DNA of 11,668 bases from a bacterium (GTDB lineage: Bacteria; UBA9089; JAHJRX01). Positions within the stretch are counted from its first letter, which is position 1. Each line of letters opens with the position of its first letter. Shown here piece by piece: positions 1 through 7,163 of this stretch. The stretch lies in the NCBI GenBank assembly GCA_030017825.1, contig JASEGW010000042.1, positions 1-11,668 of the forward strand, given 5' to 3'. A model generated the notes under the pieces. That model saw nothing but the letters and a program-made list of their open reading frames with translations. It did no database searches and was not told the origin of the DNA. A program made the position numbers and the translations under genes.

Positions 1-62
1 TGCAGGCATCTATAAGCTTTTTTGTATCTATTGCTGTTATTTCGCAGTAAGTCTACTAAAGT

Positions 63-266
63 AAAATTCAAAATACGAAATCCGAAATCCAAAACAAATC
101 TAAATTTCAAATGTTTAAAATCTAAAGCTTTTCTGTTTCGCTCATTTAAATTTTTATCACTCGGGGCACCCCACGAAGTGGCGGGGCACCCACAGAGTGG
201 GTCGTTGTTTCGAATTTCGATGCTTGTCCTCGTGAAAACGGGGATTTGGATTTCGGATTTAAAATA
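63..266. repeat. Fold-back repeat with two GC-rich hairpins
   Basis: The outer arms are a perfect 16-bp inverted repeat, AAATCCGAAATCCAAA at 78-93 and its complement at 245-260. Between them lies an abruptly GC-rich tandem: CGGGGCACC at 162-170 followed by hairpin CCAC-GAA-GTGG (171-181), then CGGGGCACC again at 182-190 overlapping hairpin CCCAC-AGA-GTGGG (189-201). Another AT-rich sub-motif built on GAATTTCGA lies near 211-219. The open frame across 22-276 reads through these repeats and has no ribosome site or protein-like composition, so I do not call it a gene. The pattern looks like a dispersed palindromic repeat that has received smaller palindromes. The inverted repeats are seen directly; the mobile origin is inference. 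Confidence 0.6.
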
Positions 267-352
267 TCCAGATTAAATACCGAAAAACTTATGCTTAAGT
301 ACTTATAAGTTCTATTTTTTATGCTTTATTGTTTCAGCAATGATATTTTCAA

Positions 353-396
353 AAAAAATAGCTGAGTAAATAGGTAGCGCTACTTACTTAGCTTTT
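353..396. terminator. Possible bidirectional hairpin terminator
   Basis: A near-palindrome pairs GCTGAGTAA (361-369) with TTACTTAGC (384-392), allowing one G-U pair, around the perfect palindrome GTAGCGCTAC (374-383). An A-run precedes it and TTTT follows it. It could end a gene lying left of the window, or just be one of the hairpins that crowd this intergenic region. The T-tract is short, so confidence is low. Confidence 0.35.
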
Positions 397-397
397 G

Positions 398-517
398 ATA
401 TGAGAACCGCTTATATGAGAACCGCCGTTCATATAAGGCCGTTAGAACTGCAAGCTATCGATAAGTTTTTGGTAATGACTCAGGGAGGGTAGGTCATCAT
501 CCTTTACTTATCTTTTT
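398..517 (+). other. Structured intergenic segment: direct repeat and nested hairpins
   Basis: ATATGAGAACCGC occurs twice with a 15-nt period (398-410 and 413-425). CTTATATGA (410-418) pairs with TCATATAAG (429-437) around a GAACCGCCGT loop. A second nested structure pairs GATAAG (460-465) with CTTATC (507-512), encloses the partial stem GGTAATGAC/GTCATCATCC, and is followed by five Ts (513-517). On the plus strand this could be a small structured RNA with its own terminator. I compared it by eye with the manganese (yybP-ykoY) and NiCo riboswitch consensus motifs as I remember them and saw no match. It also lies over 300 nt before the exporter gene. Confidence 0.3.
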
Positions 518-667
518 GTTTACTGTTCTACTTTATATATCGGTTATTTTTCAAAAATCTTAAGCAATATTTATGCCAAAATGAAATAAATATATTATTT
601 TACTATAAACTTACTAATCTGCTCAACTTGTAAGAAAAACAATATAATTTTTAGAGCCGTTCTTCGT

Positions 668-718
668 CCATCTATGCTAATAAGTTATATAGATGGCGAT
701 TCATAAGGCGATTCATAA
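668..718. repeat. Hairpin followed by a 12-bp tandem duplication
   Basis: CCATCTAT (668-675) and ATAGATGG (689-696) form a perfect 8-bp stem. It overlaps a perfect tandem repeat of GGCGATTCATAA (695-706 and 707-718). No function is assigned. Apart from this and the structures listed above, I see nothing in 267-846 except AT-rich sequence and a weak bulged hairpin at 785-813 just before the exporter gene. Confidence 0.5.
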
Positions 719-846
719 TCGGTCTATTGAAAACAGGTATTATTTAGTCGGATAAATTGATCTGCAAAGATATAGTTAACACAAAGCCAAATATTAATGA
801 CCTCGTTTGGGCTAAAGAGACAATGTATAAAGGTATAAATTGAAAA

Positions 847-1875
847 ATGGAAATAGTTGTTCATAATCTAAAACATAGTTTGTTAATCACTACCTTTGTT
901 TTTGTAATGATGATGCTTGTAGAATATATTGAAGTCTTAACACAAGGCAAAATGAGCAAGGCTATAAAAGGTAGTTATTGGAGACAATATGTAGGGGCAT
1001 CGACATTAGCTGTCATACCGGGTTGTTTAGGGGCGTTTATGAATGTCTCTTTTTATGTCCATGGGCTTTTAAGCTTTGGGGCTATTGCGGGCGGTATGAT
1101 TGCCGCTTCAGGAGATGAGGCTTTTGTTATGCTCACCCTGTTCCCCAGACAAGCCATGATGCTTTTTGGTCTCCTCTTTATTTTAGGGATTGTTTCTGCC
1201 TGGGTAATTGATAGAATTGCACCTGTTTTAAAGATTAAACCCTGTCAAGTATGCGAATTAGCTGAAGTCCATTTCAAGGAAGATGTCTGTAAAATCCTTG
1301 ATATTCAAGGTATATTGGACAATTTGAAAAAGATTACCTTTTCAAGATTTCTTTTGTTGTCTATGATTTTAATCTTCATCATTCTGGTAGTTGGTGGAGT
1401 CATTTCCATAGAAGAAATTTGGGAAAAGAATACACTTATATTCTTACTTTCATTGGCCATATTTATCATCATTACTGTTCCAGACCATTATTTAGAAGAG
1501 CATATCTGGAATCACATCGCTAAAAAACATCTCTGGCGAGTATTCTTATGGACTTTTTTTGCCCTTTTAGTCGTAAACATTGGACTTAAATTCTGGGACT
1601 TAGAATCCTTTGCTAAATCCCATATAATTTGGGTCTTACTTATTGCCTCTTTAGTAGCAATAATCCCTGAATCCGGACCACATCTTATTTTTGTCATGAT
1701 GTTTGCTAAAGGAATTATCCCTTTTTCGGTACTTTTAGCGAGTTCTGTAATCCAAGATGGACATGGAATGTTACCCCTTTTGTCTTTTTCCGTAAGGGAT
1801 TTTCTATTAATAAAGCTAATTAATTTTGTAATTGGCTTAACTTGTGGCTTAATTTTTTATATGTTAGGCGTATAA
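847..1875 (+). CDS. Putative 10-TM heavy-metal/manganese exporter (ArsP_2-like permease)
   Basis: This 342-residue polytopic inner-membrane protein probably exports a metal ion. About ten hydrophobic segments are visible, roughly at 10-30, 49-66, 72-97, 103-122, 168-188, 197-211, 231-249, 258-281, 283-300 and 320-340. Features I associate with the ArsP_2 group (often named putative manganese transporter) are acidic or polar residues inside membrane helices: EYIEVLTQG near 26-34, PGCLGAF at 58-64, ASGDEAFVM at 87-95, IPESGPH at 273-279 and QDGHGMLP at 303-310. The central loop has a Cys-x-x-Cys (133-136), His142 and Cys148, and a His-rich HYLEEHIWNH follows at 214-223, all plausible metal ligands. 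The ATG at 847 is forced by an in-frame stop (TGA, 841-843). The only ribosome-site candidate, AAAGG at 829-833, is unusually far away. The gene stands alone, convergent with purH. Family membership is from motif memory; the substrate is inference. Confidence 0.75.
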   Translation: MEIVVHNLKHSLLITTFVFVMMMLVEYIEVLTQGKMSKAIKGSYWRQYVGASTLAVIPGCLGAFMNVSFYVHGLLSFGAIAGGMIAASGDEAFVMLTLFPRQAMMLFGLLFILGIVSAWVIDRIAPVLKIKPCQVCELAEVHFKEDVCKILDIQGILDNLKKITFSRFLLLSMILIFIILVVGGVISIEEIWEKNTLIFLLSLAIFIIITVPDHYLEEHIWNHIAKKHLWRVFLWTFFALLVVNIGLKFWDLESFAKSHIIWVLLIASLVAIIPESGPHLIFVMMFAKGIIPFSVLLASSVIQDGHGMLPLLSFSVRDFLLIKLINFVIGLTCGLIFYMLGV

Positions 1876-2067
1876 TATGGCTGCTTTATCTATAAACATT
1901 ATTCTTCGTAAAAAGGCAAAAGAAATAATGAAAATATAATAAAGAACCTTACATTTAATTACCAATATGACTATGTGGTTCTCTTGGAATGAGCCTATTT
2001 TTTTGGAAAGAAGAAAATATGCACATTTAATTTCGATATATCTATTGCTTTCTTTTAAACTATTTTC

Positions 2068-2181
2068 GTAACTATTCAGCATAAACCTAAGTTTAAGATT
2101 TTAATTTGGCGAAGAAATACTAATTTTTAAACTTTGCGCTAAGGAAATATGTTGTTATATTGAGCATTGCTGAATAGTTAC
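2068..2181 (+). mobile_element. MITE-like element, copy A (114 bp)
   Basis: It begins GTAACTATTCAGCA (2068-2081) and ends with the perfect complement TGCTGAATAGTTAC (2168-2181). The flanking octamers CTATTTTC (2060-2067) and CTATTTTA (2182-2189) differ only in the last base and look like an 8-bp target duplication. The right copy of the duplication contains the purH stop codon (2187-2189), so the element sits exactly at the purH end and its hairpin may act as a 3' structure for that transcript. Inside, 2114-2134 is the reverse complement of the left arm of copy C (6573-6593), and 2093-2119 is identical to a core in the divergent element at 5074-5199. There is no coding capacity. Confidence 0.88.
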
Positions 2182-2186
2182 CTATT

Positions 2187-3749
2187 TTAATGCTTAAAAC
2201 ATCGAATACCTGTAAAAGCCATAGACATTCCATATTCATTTACTGCTTCTATTACATCCTGATCACGAACAGAGCCACCAGGTTGAATGATAGCTATTAT
2301 ACCAGCTTTATTAGCCTCATCAACACTATCTCTAAAAGGAAAAAAAGCATCAGAAATGACTGCTGCTCCTTTGGCTTCTTCCCCAGCTTGATCTAATGCT
2401 ATCTTCATAGCTAGTATACGGCTAGTTTGACCTATTCCATAGCCGATAATCCTATCTTTTGTGGAAATTAAAATAGTATTAGACTTAATATGTTTAATGG
2501 CTTTCCAGCCAAATATTAAGGATTCTAATTCATCTTCACTTGGCGTTTTCTTGCTTACAATGTTTAAATTCGAAACTTTCACTTTTTCCATATTACGCTC
2601 TTGAACAAGAACGCCTCCCCCTACAATTTTCCTTAAATCGTAGTCTTCTCGGCAGTAACTAAACTTATCTAAAGAACTACATTTTAATAATCTAATGTTC
2701 TTCTTTTCTTGTAAAACATCTAAAGCCTCTTTGCTATAATCAGGAGCAATTACTGCTTCTACAAAAGTTTTAGTAATTTCCCCAGCAGTTTCCTCATCCA
2801 CCATTCTATTGAAACCAAGAACACTTCCAAAAGCAGAAACAGGGTCAACTTGATAAGCTTTACGGTAAGCCTGAGCTAAAGTATTTCCAGTAGCAATTCC
2901 ACAAGGATTAGTATGTTTAATTATTACCGCAATTATTTCATTATATTCTTTAGTAATTTCTAAAGCTGCATCAAGGTCTAAAATATTGTTAAAAGAAAGC
3001 TCTTTTCCATGAAGTTTTTCAGCATTAGTTACATTTGGTTCATTTTTAGGTATTTCTTTATAAAAAGCTGCTTTTTGATGAGGGTTTTCCCCATACCTCA
3101 AATCAGCAACTTTTTGATAACTTAAATTTAGAATTTCTGGAAAAACATTTTTATTATCTATAGAAACTTGTTGATATAAATATCGAGAAATAATAGCATC
3201 ATAGTTAGCAGTATGCATAAAAGCTTTTGTAGCTAATTCAAAACTCATCTCTTGCGGTATTTTTCCTTGATTTTCGTCTAAAGTTTTTATTAATCTTTCA
3301 TAATCATGAGGACTGGTCAAAGTAACTACATATCTAAAATTCTTAGCTGCTGCTCGAAGTAAAGCCACTCCCCCAATATCAATATTCTCAATAATCTTTT
3401 CCAAGTCATTAGTATTCTGGATTGTATCAGCAAAAGGATAAAGGCTTACAACTACTAAATCTATCGGTAATATATCATGAATATCTAATTGATTTAAATG
3501 CTTGTCTTCACGCTTGGCTAAAATTCCTCCATGAATTTTAGGATGCAAAGTTTTTACTCTTCCTTCTAAAATTTCAGGAAAACCAGTCAGTTCACTCACT
3601 AACTTTACTGGAATACCAGCGTCTTTAATAATAGATGCTGTGCCTCCAGTAGAAATAATTTCTACTCCTCTATCTGATAATAAATTAACTAAAGAAATTA
3701 TTCCTCTCTTGTCAGAAATACTTATTAAAGCTCTGGTTACTTTGATCAT
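2187..3749 (-). CDS. purH: Bifunctional AICAR formyltransferase / IMP cyclohydrolase PurH
   Basis: This 520-residue cytosolic enzyme catalyses the last two steps of de novo IMP synthesis. It formylates AICAR using 10-formyl-tetrahydrofolate, then closes the ring of FAICAR. The N-terminal MGS-like cyclohydrolase domain (about 1-195) starts with the typical RALISISDKRGI and includes STGGTA (33-38), TGFPEILEGRVKTLHPKIHGG (55-75, the family signature) and SLYPF (102-106). The transformylase domain (about 200-520) has DLRYGENPHQ (216-225) and IIKHTNPCG (276-284); its Lys278-His279 correspond to the known catalytic Lys-His pair. Length is normal and the C-terminus ends in the usual FTGIRCFKH. The ribosome site AAGGAG (3755-3760) overlaps the ald stop codon, so the gene is tightly coupled to ald. 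Pairing purH with ald is not a standard arrangement and may be just local packing. Confidence 0.98.
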   Translation of the reverse strand: MIKVTRALISISDKRGIISLVNLLSDRGVEIISTGGTASIIKDAGIPVKLVSELTGFPEILEGRVKTLHPKIHGGILAKREDKHLNQLDIHDILPIDLVVVSLYPFADTIQNTNDLEKIIENIDIGGVALLRAAAKNFRYVVTLTSPHDYERLIKTLDENQGKIPQEMSFELATKAFMHTANYDAIISRYLYQQVSIDNKNVFPEILNLSYQKVADLRYGENPHQKAAFYKEIPKNEPNVTNAEKLHGKELSFNNILDLDAALEITKEYNEIIAVIIKHTNPCGIATGNTLAQAYRKAYQVDPVSAFGSVLGFNRMVDEETAGEITKTFVEAVIAPDYSKEALDVLQEKKNIRLLKCSSLDKFSYCREDYDLRKIVGGGVLVQERNMEKVKVSNLNIVSKKTPSEDELESLIFGWKAIKHIKSNTILISTKDRIIGYGIGQTSRILAMKIALDQAGEEAKGAAVISDAFFPFRDSVDEANKAGIIAIIQPGGSVRDQDVIEAVNEYGMSMAFTGIRCFKH

Positions 3750-3758
3750 AAATACTCC

Positions 3759-4874
3759 TTAACTTAATAATGTTTTCTTAGAATGAGGCAGTATTCCATA
3801 ATAATCAGCTACTGTTTTTAAAGTAATCTTGCCATCTATCATATTTAAGCCTTCAGCTAAATCACGATTCTCTCGTAGGGCTTTTTTAACTCCTTTGCGA
3901 GCCATTTCTATAACAAAAGGCAAGGTAACATTGGTAAGAGCATAAGTAGCAGTTCTTCCTACGATTCCCGGAATATTAGTTACACAATAATGAACAATAT
4001 TTTCTTTTATAAAAGTTGGTTTGGCATGAGTCGTAGGCTTGCTAGTCTCTAAGCAACCTCCTTGATCAATAGAAATATCCACAACTACGGAACCTGGTTG
4101 CATATTTTTCAACATTTCTTTTGTAATCAGTATTGGAGCCCGCTGGCCTCTATTTAGAACTGCTGTAATCACTAAATCAGCATCTTTTATTCTCTTTTCA
4201 ATTTCATAATTATTAGCAATTACGGTTATAACATTTTTAGGCACCACCTTACTAATTTCCCGTAATTTATCTATATTAATATCCATTACCGTAACTAATG
4301 CTCCCAAATTGGAAGCCACCATAGTGGCATTAAACCCCGCTATACCTCCTCCAATAATTATCACTTTAGCTGGAGCTATTCCAGGAAGACCACTTATCAA
4401 GATTCCTTTTCCTCCGTTTATATTTTTTAAACACCTTGCTCCTTCTAATACTGACATTCTACCTGCAATCTCGCTCATGGGAGCAAGTAAAGGTAAAAAA
4501 TGTTCTTTTGTCTGAACTGTTTCATAGGCAATACAGGTAATCTTTTTTTCCAATAAATCCATAGTTAATTCCTTAGAAGAAGCAAAATGAAAGAAAGCAA
4601 AAACTACCTGACCTTCTTTGAGCATTTCATATTCTTTGGGAAGAGGTTTTTTTACTTTTAAGATTAATTCACTCTCGTTATATAATTTCTCAGAAGTCTT
4701 TACTATAGTTGCTCCTTCCTTAAGATACTCTTCATCAGAAAAGCCACTTCCAACTCCAGCATTTTTTTCAATAATTACTTTACACTTCTTATTTACTAAT
4801 GCCTGAACTCCTGCTGGTGTTATAGCCACTCGATACTCATTATCTTTAATTTCTTTGGGAATGCCAATAATCAT
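3759..4874 (-). CDS. ald: Alanine dehydrogenase
   Basis: This 371-residue cytosolic enzyme interconverts L-alanine and pyruvate plus ammonia with NAD(H). It begins with the family start MIIGIPKEIKDNEYRVA. The residues expected in alanine dehydrogenases are at the canonical numbering: Arg15, Lys75 and His96 (in FAFFHFASS) for pyruvate binding and catalysis, the GGGIAG nucleotide motif at 175-180, Asp198 at the end of the second Rossmann strand, and Asp270 in DISIDQGG. The signature VTNIPGIVGRTAT lies near 298-310. The length and single chain exclude the transhydrogenase alpha subunit, which is its closest relative. The ribosome-site candidate GGTGG is at 4882-4886, seven bases before ATG. It is the middle gene of sORF-ald-purH, with 18 nt from the sORF stop codon to its start codon and 9 nt from its stop codon to purH. 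Confidence 0.97.
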   Translation of the reverse strand: MIIGIPKEIKDNEYRVAITPAGVQALVNKKCKVIIEKNAGVGSGFSDEEYLKEGATIVKTSEKLYNESELILKVKKPLPKEYEMLKEGQVVFAFFHFASSKELTMDLLEKKITCIAYETVQTKEHFLPLLAPMSEIAGRMSVLEGARCLKNINGGKGILISGLPGIAPAKVIIIGGGIAGFNATMVASNLGALVTVMDINIDKLREISKVVPKNVITVIANNYEIEKRIKDADLVITAVLNRGQRAPILITKEMLKNMQPGSVVVDISIDQGGCLETSKPTTHAKPTFIKENIVHYCVTNIPGIVGRTATYALTNVTLPFVIEMARKGVKKALRENRDLAEGLNMIDGKITLKTVADYYGILPHSKKTLLS

Positions 4875-4892
4875 TGAGTTTCCACCAATTTT

Positions 4893-5033
4893 TTATTTGT
4901 TTTCTAATTTCTTTAATAGCATTAAAGCTTTCTTGTTGCTAATAGCGTTCTTCAAATTTAATTTCTTTTTTATCTCTTCTTTGTAATTATTTCCAAACAT
5001 TTCTTTTACTTGCATTAGCGGTGTTTTTTCCAT
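4893..5033 (-). CDS. 46-residue basic protein, first gene of the ald-purH operon
   Basis: A small ORF starts at ATG 5033 with a strong ribosome site (AGGAG at 5043-5047, eight bases before the start) and stops at 4893, just ahead of ald. The product begins MEKTPLMQVKEMFGN and ends ALMLLKKLENK. It is lysine-rich, has no transmembrane segment, and looks like two short amphipathic helices (about 12-26 and 30-45). I recognise no family. The best support for it being real is the Shine-Dalgarno quality, which is better than that of ald itself, and the tight placement. It could be a small regulatory or accessory protein, or a leader ORF that couples translation into ald. Its sequence shows no run of alanine codons as expected for an attenuator peptide. 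Confidence 0.6.
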   Translation of the reverse strand: MEKTPLMQVKEMFGNNYKEEIKKKLNLKNAISNKKALMLLKKLENK

Positions 5034-5042
5034 TTGTTTATT

Positions 5043-5047
5043 CTCCT
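5043..5047 (-). promoter_or_regulatory. Strong ribosome binding site of the 46-residue ORF
   Basis: AAAGGAG reads on the minus strand with AGGAG eight bases before ATG 5033. It is the main evidence that the small ORF is translated. Confidence 0.7.
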
Positions 5048-5055
5048 TTAATAGT

Positions 5056-5061
5056 ATTATA
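5056..5061 (-). promoter_or_regulatory. Possible -10 box (TATAAT) for sORF-ald-purH
   Basis: A perfect TATAAT reads on the minus strand inside the symmetric AT-rich stretch 5050-5070. Transcription would start near 5049, leaving a very short leader before the ribosome site at 5043-5047. No good -35 box is visible. At the usual spacing the -35 region falls in the terminal inverted repeat of the element at 5074-5199, so the element may supply that part of the promoter. In such AT-rich DNA a chance match is possible. Confidence 0.3.
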
Positions 5062-5073
5062 ATAGTATTAATT

Positions 5074-5199
5074 TAACCTGAGTTCGATTTAAATATAAGT
5101 TTAATGGTTAATACTTTTCGTTAAGATTTTAATTTGGCGAAGAAATATTAAGTCTTAAACTAAAATAAAGGAACATATTCTTATGTCGAACTCAGGTTA
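5074..5199 (+). mobile_element. Divergent MITE-like element B (126 bp, different termini)
   Basis: The perfect 14-bp termini TAACCTGAGTTCGA (5074-5087) and TCGAACTCAGGTTA (5186-5199) differ from those of the other four elements. The interior is clearly related: 5121-5147 is identical over 27 bp to 2093-2119 in copy A, and weaker similarity continues rightward through a TTAAAC block and an AAGGAA-ATAT block. No convincing target duplication is seen. It lies between the 3' end of the M29 peptidase gene and the start of the sORF-ald-purH operon, close enough to affect that promoter. Confidence 0.72.
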
Positions 5200-5228
5200 T
5201 TTTAACAATCAATTAAATTTATTATAAT

Positions 5229-6365
5229 TTAATATAAAGTCTTTCCGTTTTCAACAATAATCTGCTCTTTTCCATCTAAAAATGTAGCCTTTAAGGTAGG
5301 ATTAAATATTATATAATCTTGGTGGAAATTAGCTTTAATTCTTCCCCCAAAAGCACTGTTATCTCCGAAAGCTATATGTATAGTACCTTTTATTTTTTCG
5401 CTTTCTATAATATTATCTATTTTCGTAGCTTTTTCATTAGTTCCAATACCTAATTCCGCTACTTTTGAAGAATTATATTCACTGTGAAATTTTTCATTTA
5501 AAAAGCGTTTATACTTATCTTTCCCTTGTATGTCTACTACTTCCCCCTTTTTTATGATAAGTTCTATGGGTGACTTTAATTTAAAAGTTGGAGCCCACTC
5601 TATTACTAGTTTTCCCTCTGTTAATCCTTCGTTTGGAGCAAGGTATACTTCTCCTGCAGGTAGATTTCCAAAAGAACCTGGCTTATTTAATATGCCCGTA
5701 TCAGAAAATACCTTTCTGTCTTTAGTATTAAGCCTTAAAAAAGTCCCATTGGGAGATGTTACAATCATCTCCTTAGTATTTGAAAGTAGATTGGATAGTC
5801 TTAAAGTTTCTTTTTCTAGACTTTCCCAATTTATATTTAAAGAAGTAAAAAGCATTTCTGGCTCAAATAAGGGCATACTAGCAAATCTAGTCTCAGCAAA
5901 ATTTACTAATAAATCTCGAAATTTCGTATGACTGGTAGAATAATTTGCCAAGCCAATTATTACTTCCACCACTTCTTTTCTATATCTTTTTACTATATTT
6001 TCAACATAATTAATGATTCTTTTGTCTTTTGTCTTATTAATAATCTTTGCAAAAAAACCTTTCTCTTCTATAGCATTATAAATACTCTTTCCAAAAGCAA
6101 CCTCCCATAATTCTTTAGGAGGTTCGCAACCATGATATTTTAATTCTTCGTACTCTAAGTAACTTGCTTTTCCATAATCCTTAGCTATCTCATAAACTTT
6201 CCAAGCAATTTTCTGAAGAGATTTTCTTCTTACAAATTCCTTATGAGTTATTTTATCTAATTCTTTTGTGCTTATTAAATCTGTAAAAATTAAAATACGT
6301 TCATTCTTTTTTATTCCTAAATTTATCTCTAATAAATTTTGTATAGCTTTGGCAATATTGTCCAT
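5229..6365 (-). CDS. M29-family metallo-aminopeptidase (aminopeptidase T/AmpS-like)
   Basis: This 378-residue cytosolic metallo-exopeptidase removes N-terminal amino acids from peptides. The M29 fold is supported by an N-terminal LGIKKNERILIFTD (16-29), the DTGxxNKPGSFGNLPAGEVYLAP stretch whose Glu239 is a metal ligand, AELGIGTNEKA with Glu304, GTIHIAFGDN with His330, and NFHQDYIIF with His348 and Asp350. These correspond to the Glu-Glu-His-His-Asp ligand set of the dinuclear site in characterised members. Length is close to the family norm of about 370-410. The start is chosen because the peptide begins at the usual distance from the LGIK motif, but no Shine-Dalgarno sequence precedes ATG 6365. 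It is probably transcribed alone, with element B separating it from the next operon. Substrate preference cannot be read from sequence. Confidence 0.9.
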   Translation of the reverse strand: MDNIAKAIQNLLEINLGIKKNERILIFTDLISTKELDKITHKEFVRRKSLQKIAWKVYEIAKDYGKASYLEYEELKYHGCEPPKELWEVAFGKSIYNAIEEKGFFAKIINKTKDKRIINYVENIVKRYRKEVVEVIIGLANYSTSHTKFRDLLVNFAETRFASMPLFEPEMLFTSLNINWESLEKETLRLSNLLSNTKEMIVTSPNGTFLRLNTKDRKVFSDTGILNKPGSFGNLPAGEVYLAPNEGLTEGKLVIEWAPTFKLKSPIELIIKKGEVVDIQGKDKYKRFLNEKFHSEYNSSKVAELGIGTNEKATKIDNIIESEKIKGTIHIAFGDNSAFGGRIKANFHQDYIIFNPTLKATFLDGKEQIIVENGKTLY

Positions 6366-6551
6366 AAGGTAAAATTAATATTCATTTTTATAGGAACTAT
6401 ATCATACAATTTAGTATATATAAATAAAAAAATAAACCCAAGTTTTGCGATTAAACCATTATTTTCTCTGTAGTCTTCATGATTCCTTTAAAATATTTTT
6501 TGGATAAAATAAATCTCTTGATAGCCTTTTAAATATTTTAATAATAGATTT
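6366..6551. other. AT-rich divergent intergenic region
   Basis: This is the left part of a 435-bp gene-free stretch between the M29 gene (leftward) and the signalling block (rightward). It has no ORF, hairpin or RNA motif I can support. The remainder of the stretch holds element C (6552-6683) and the promoter near 6744. Confidence 0.5.
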
Positions 6552-6683
6552 GTAACTATTCAGCATAAATCTAAGTTTAAAAATTAGTATTTCTGAGCAT
6601 TAATTGAAATTAGGAAAATATTTAATTTTTAAACTTCGCACTAAGGAAATATGTTGTTACATTGAACATTGCTGAATAGTTAC
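6552..6683 (+). mobile_element. MITE-like element, copy C (132 bp, longest)
   Basis: The termini GTAACTATTCAGCA (6552-6565) and TGCTGAATAGTTAC (6670-6683) are a perfect inverted repeat. Flanking octamers ATAGATTT (6544-6551) and ATAAATTT (6684-6691) differ at one position, consistent with an aged 8-bp target duplication. The right 45 or so bases (CTAAGGAAATATG onward) are nearly the same as in copy A and as the complement of copies D and E. This is the fullest copy: D and E can be derived from it by internal deletions between short TAA/TAAA matches. Confidence 0.88.
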
Positions 6684-6743
6684 ATAAATTTAAAAATTAA
6701 TATACTTATATAGCATTATTAAAGAAATAGATACTATAAATTC

Positions 6744-6772
6744 TTGACAAAAGCATCTATATAAAGTAAAGT
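6744..6772 (+). promoter_or_regulatory. Sigma-70-like promoter of the signalling block
   Basis: A perfect TTGACA (-35) at 6744-6749 is followed after 17 bp by TAAAGT (6767-6772), which matches the -10 consensus at four of six positions. Transcription would start near 6779 and give a leader of about 20 nt to ATG 6801. It lies just downstream of element C. Confidence 0.6.
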
Positions 6773-6800
6773 TACTGAGGTATTAAAATGGGAGAATATT

Positions 6801-7139
6801 ATGAACAAAGAAATACTTAAAGAATTTATGATTTTTATCAATCTTCAAGCTATTGTTTATTTTTTCTTCATTTTAGCTATGATTAATCTGTCTATTTTTT
6901 TAAAAAATACTTCTGAAACTTCTTATAAAGAATGGAAATATCTAAAAACAAGCCTTTTGGTTTTTACTGTTTGGGGCATTATAGTCTTCGTTAAAACAGT
7001 GTTTAGCATTGTCAATAAAACAGAAATGATCCTTTCATATATTTTAAATACAGAACCCTTAGTAATTTTAATAGCTTCAATTTTATTATTCCTAGGAATA
7101 TATAAAGTCCATCAAAAGATGAAAAAAAGATTTATATAA
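6801..7139 (+). CDS. Small 3-TM membrane protein of unknown family
   Basis: A 112-residue inner-membrane protein with predicted spans at about 12-34, 50-71 and 83-103, and a basic C-terminal tail (HQKMKKRFI). GGGAG at 6790-6794 lies six bases before ATG, so the start is well supported. It is the first gene after the promoter at 6744, and 24 nt separate its end from the kinase start. I recognise no family. Its topology and a local match around the second span (EWKYLKTSLLVF here, TWLYFQLIITSLLVF in the kinase) resemble the membrane region of the adjacent histidine kinase, so it may be a duplicated sensor domain or a sensing partner of the kinase. That is inference from a short, hydrophobic alignment. 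Confidence 0.75.
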   Translation: MNKEILKEFMIFINLQAIVYFFFILAMINLSIFLKNTSETSYKEWKYLKTSLLVFTVWGIIVFVKTVFSIVNKTEMILSYILNTEPLVILIASILLFLGIYKVHQKMKKRFI

Positions 7140-7150
7140 TTTTCTACTGC

Positions 7151-7156
7151 GGAGAG
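7151..7156 (+). promoter_or_regulatory. Ribosome binding site that fixes the kinase TTG start
   Basis: GGAGAG lies seven bases before TTG 7164. No in-frame ATG occurs until far inside the kinase domain, so this site sets the start at TTG. Confidence 0.75.
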
Positions 7157-7163
7157 CATAATT

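Noticed and set aside
3..50. Possible C-terminal tail of a membrane protein (QASISFFVSIAVISQ then stop)
   Set aside because: Sixteen codons at the window edge are plausible but cannot be told from chance.
22..276. 84-residue plus-strand open frame
   Set aside because: It reads through the inverted and GC-rich repeats, has no ribosome site and shows no protein-like pattern.
398..517. Manganese or nickel/cobalt riboswitch for the exporter
   Set aside because: The conserved motifs of these riboswitches, as I recall them, are absent and the spacing to the gene is too long.
1864..2082. 72-residue minus-strand frame between the exporter and purH
   Set aside because: It overlaps the exporter end and runs into element A, with no ribosome site or family resemblance.
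3759..4874. NAD(P) transhydrogenase alpha subunit instead of alanine dehydrogenase
   Set aside because: Catalytic Lys75, His96 and Asp270, the 371-residue length and absence of a beta subunit gene favour alanine dehydrogenase.
5530..5931. 133-residue open frame opposite the M29 peptidase
   Set aside because: It is antisense to a gene with intact metal ligands, has no ribosome site, and is a coding shadow.
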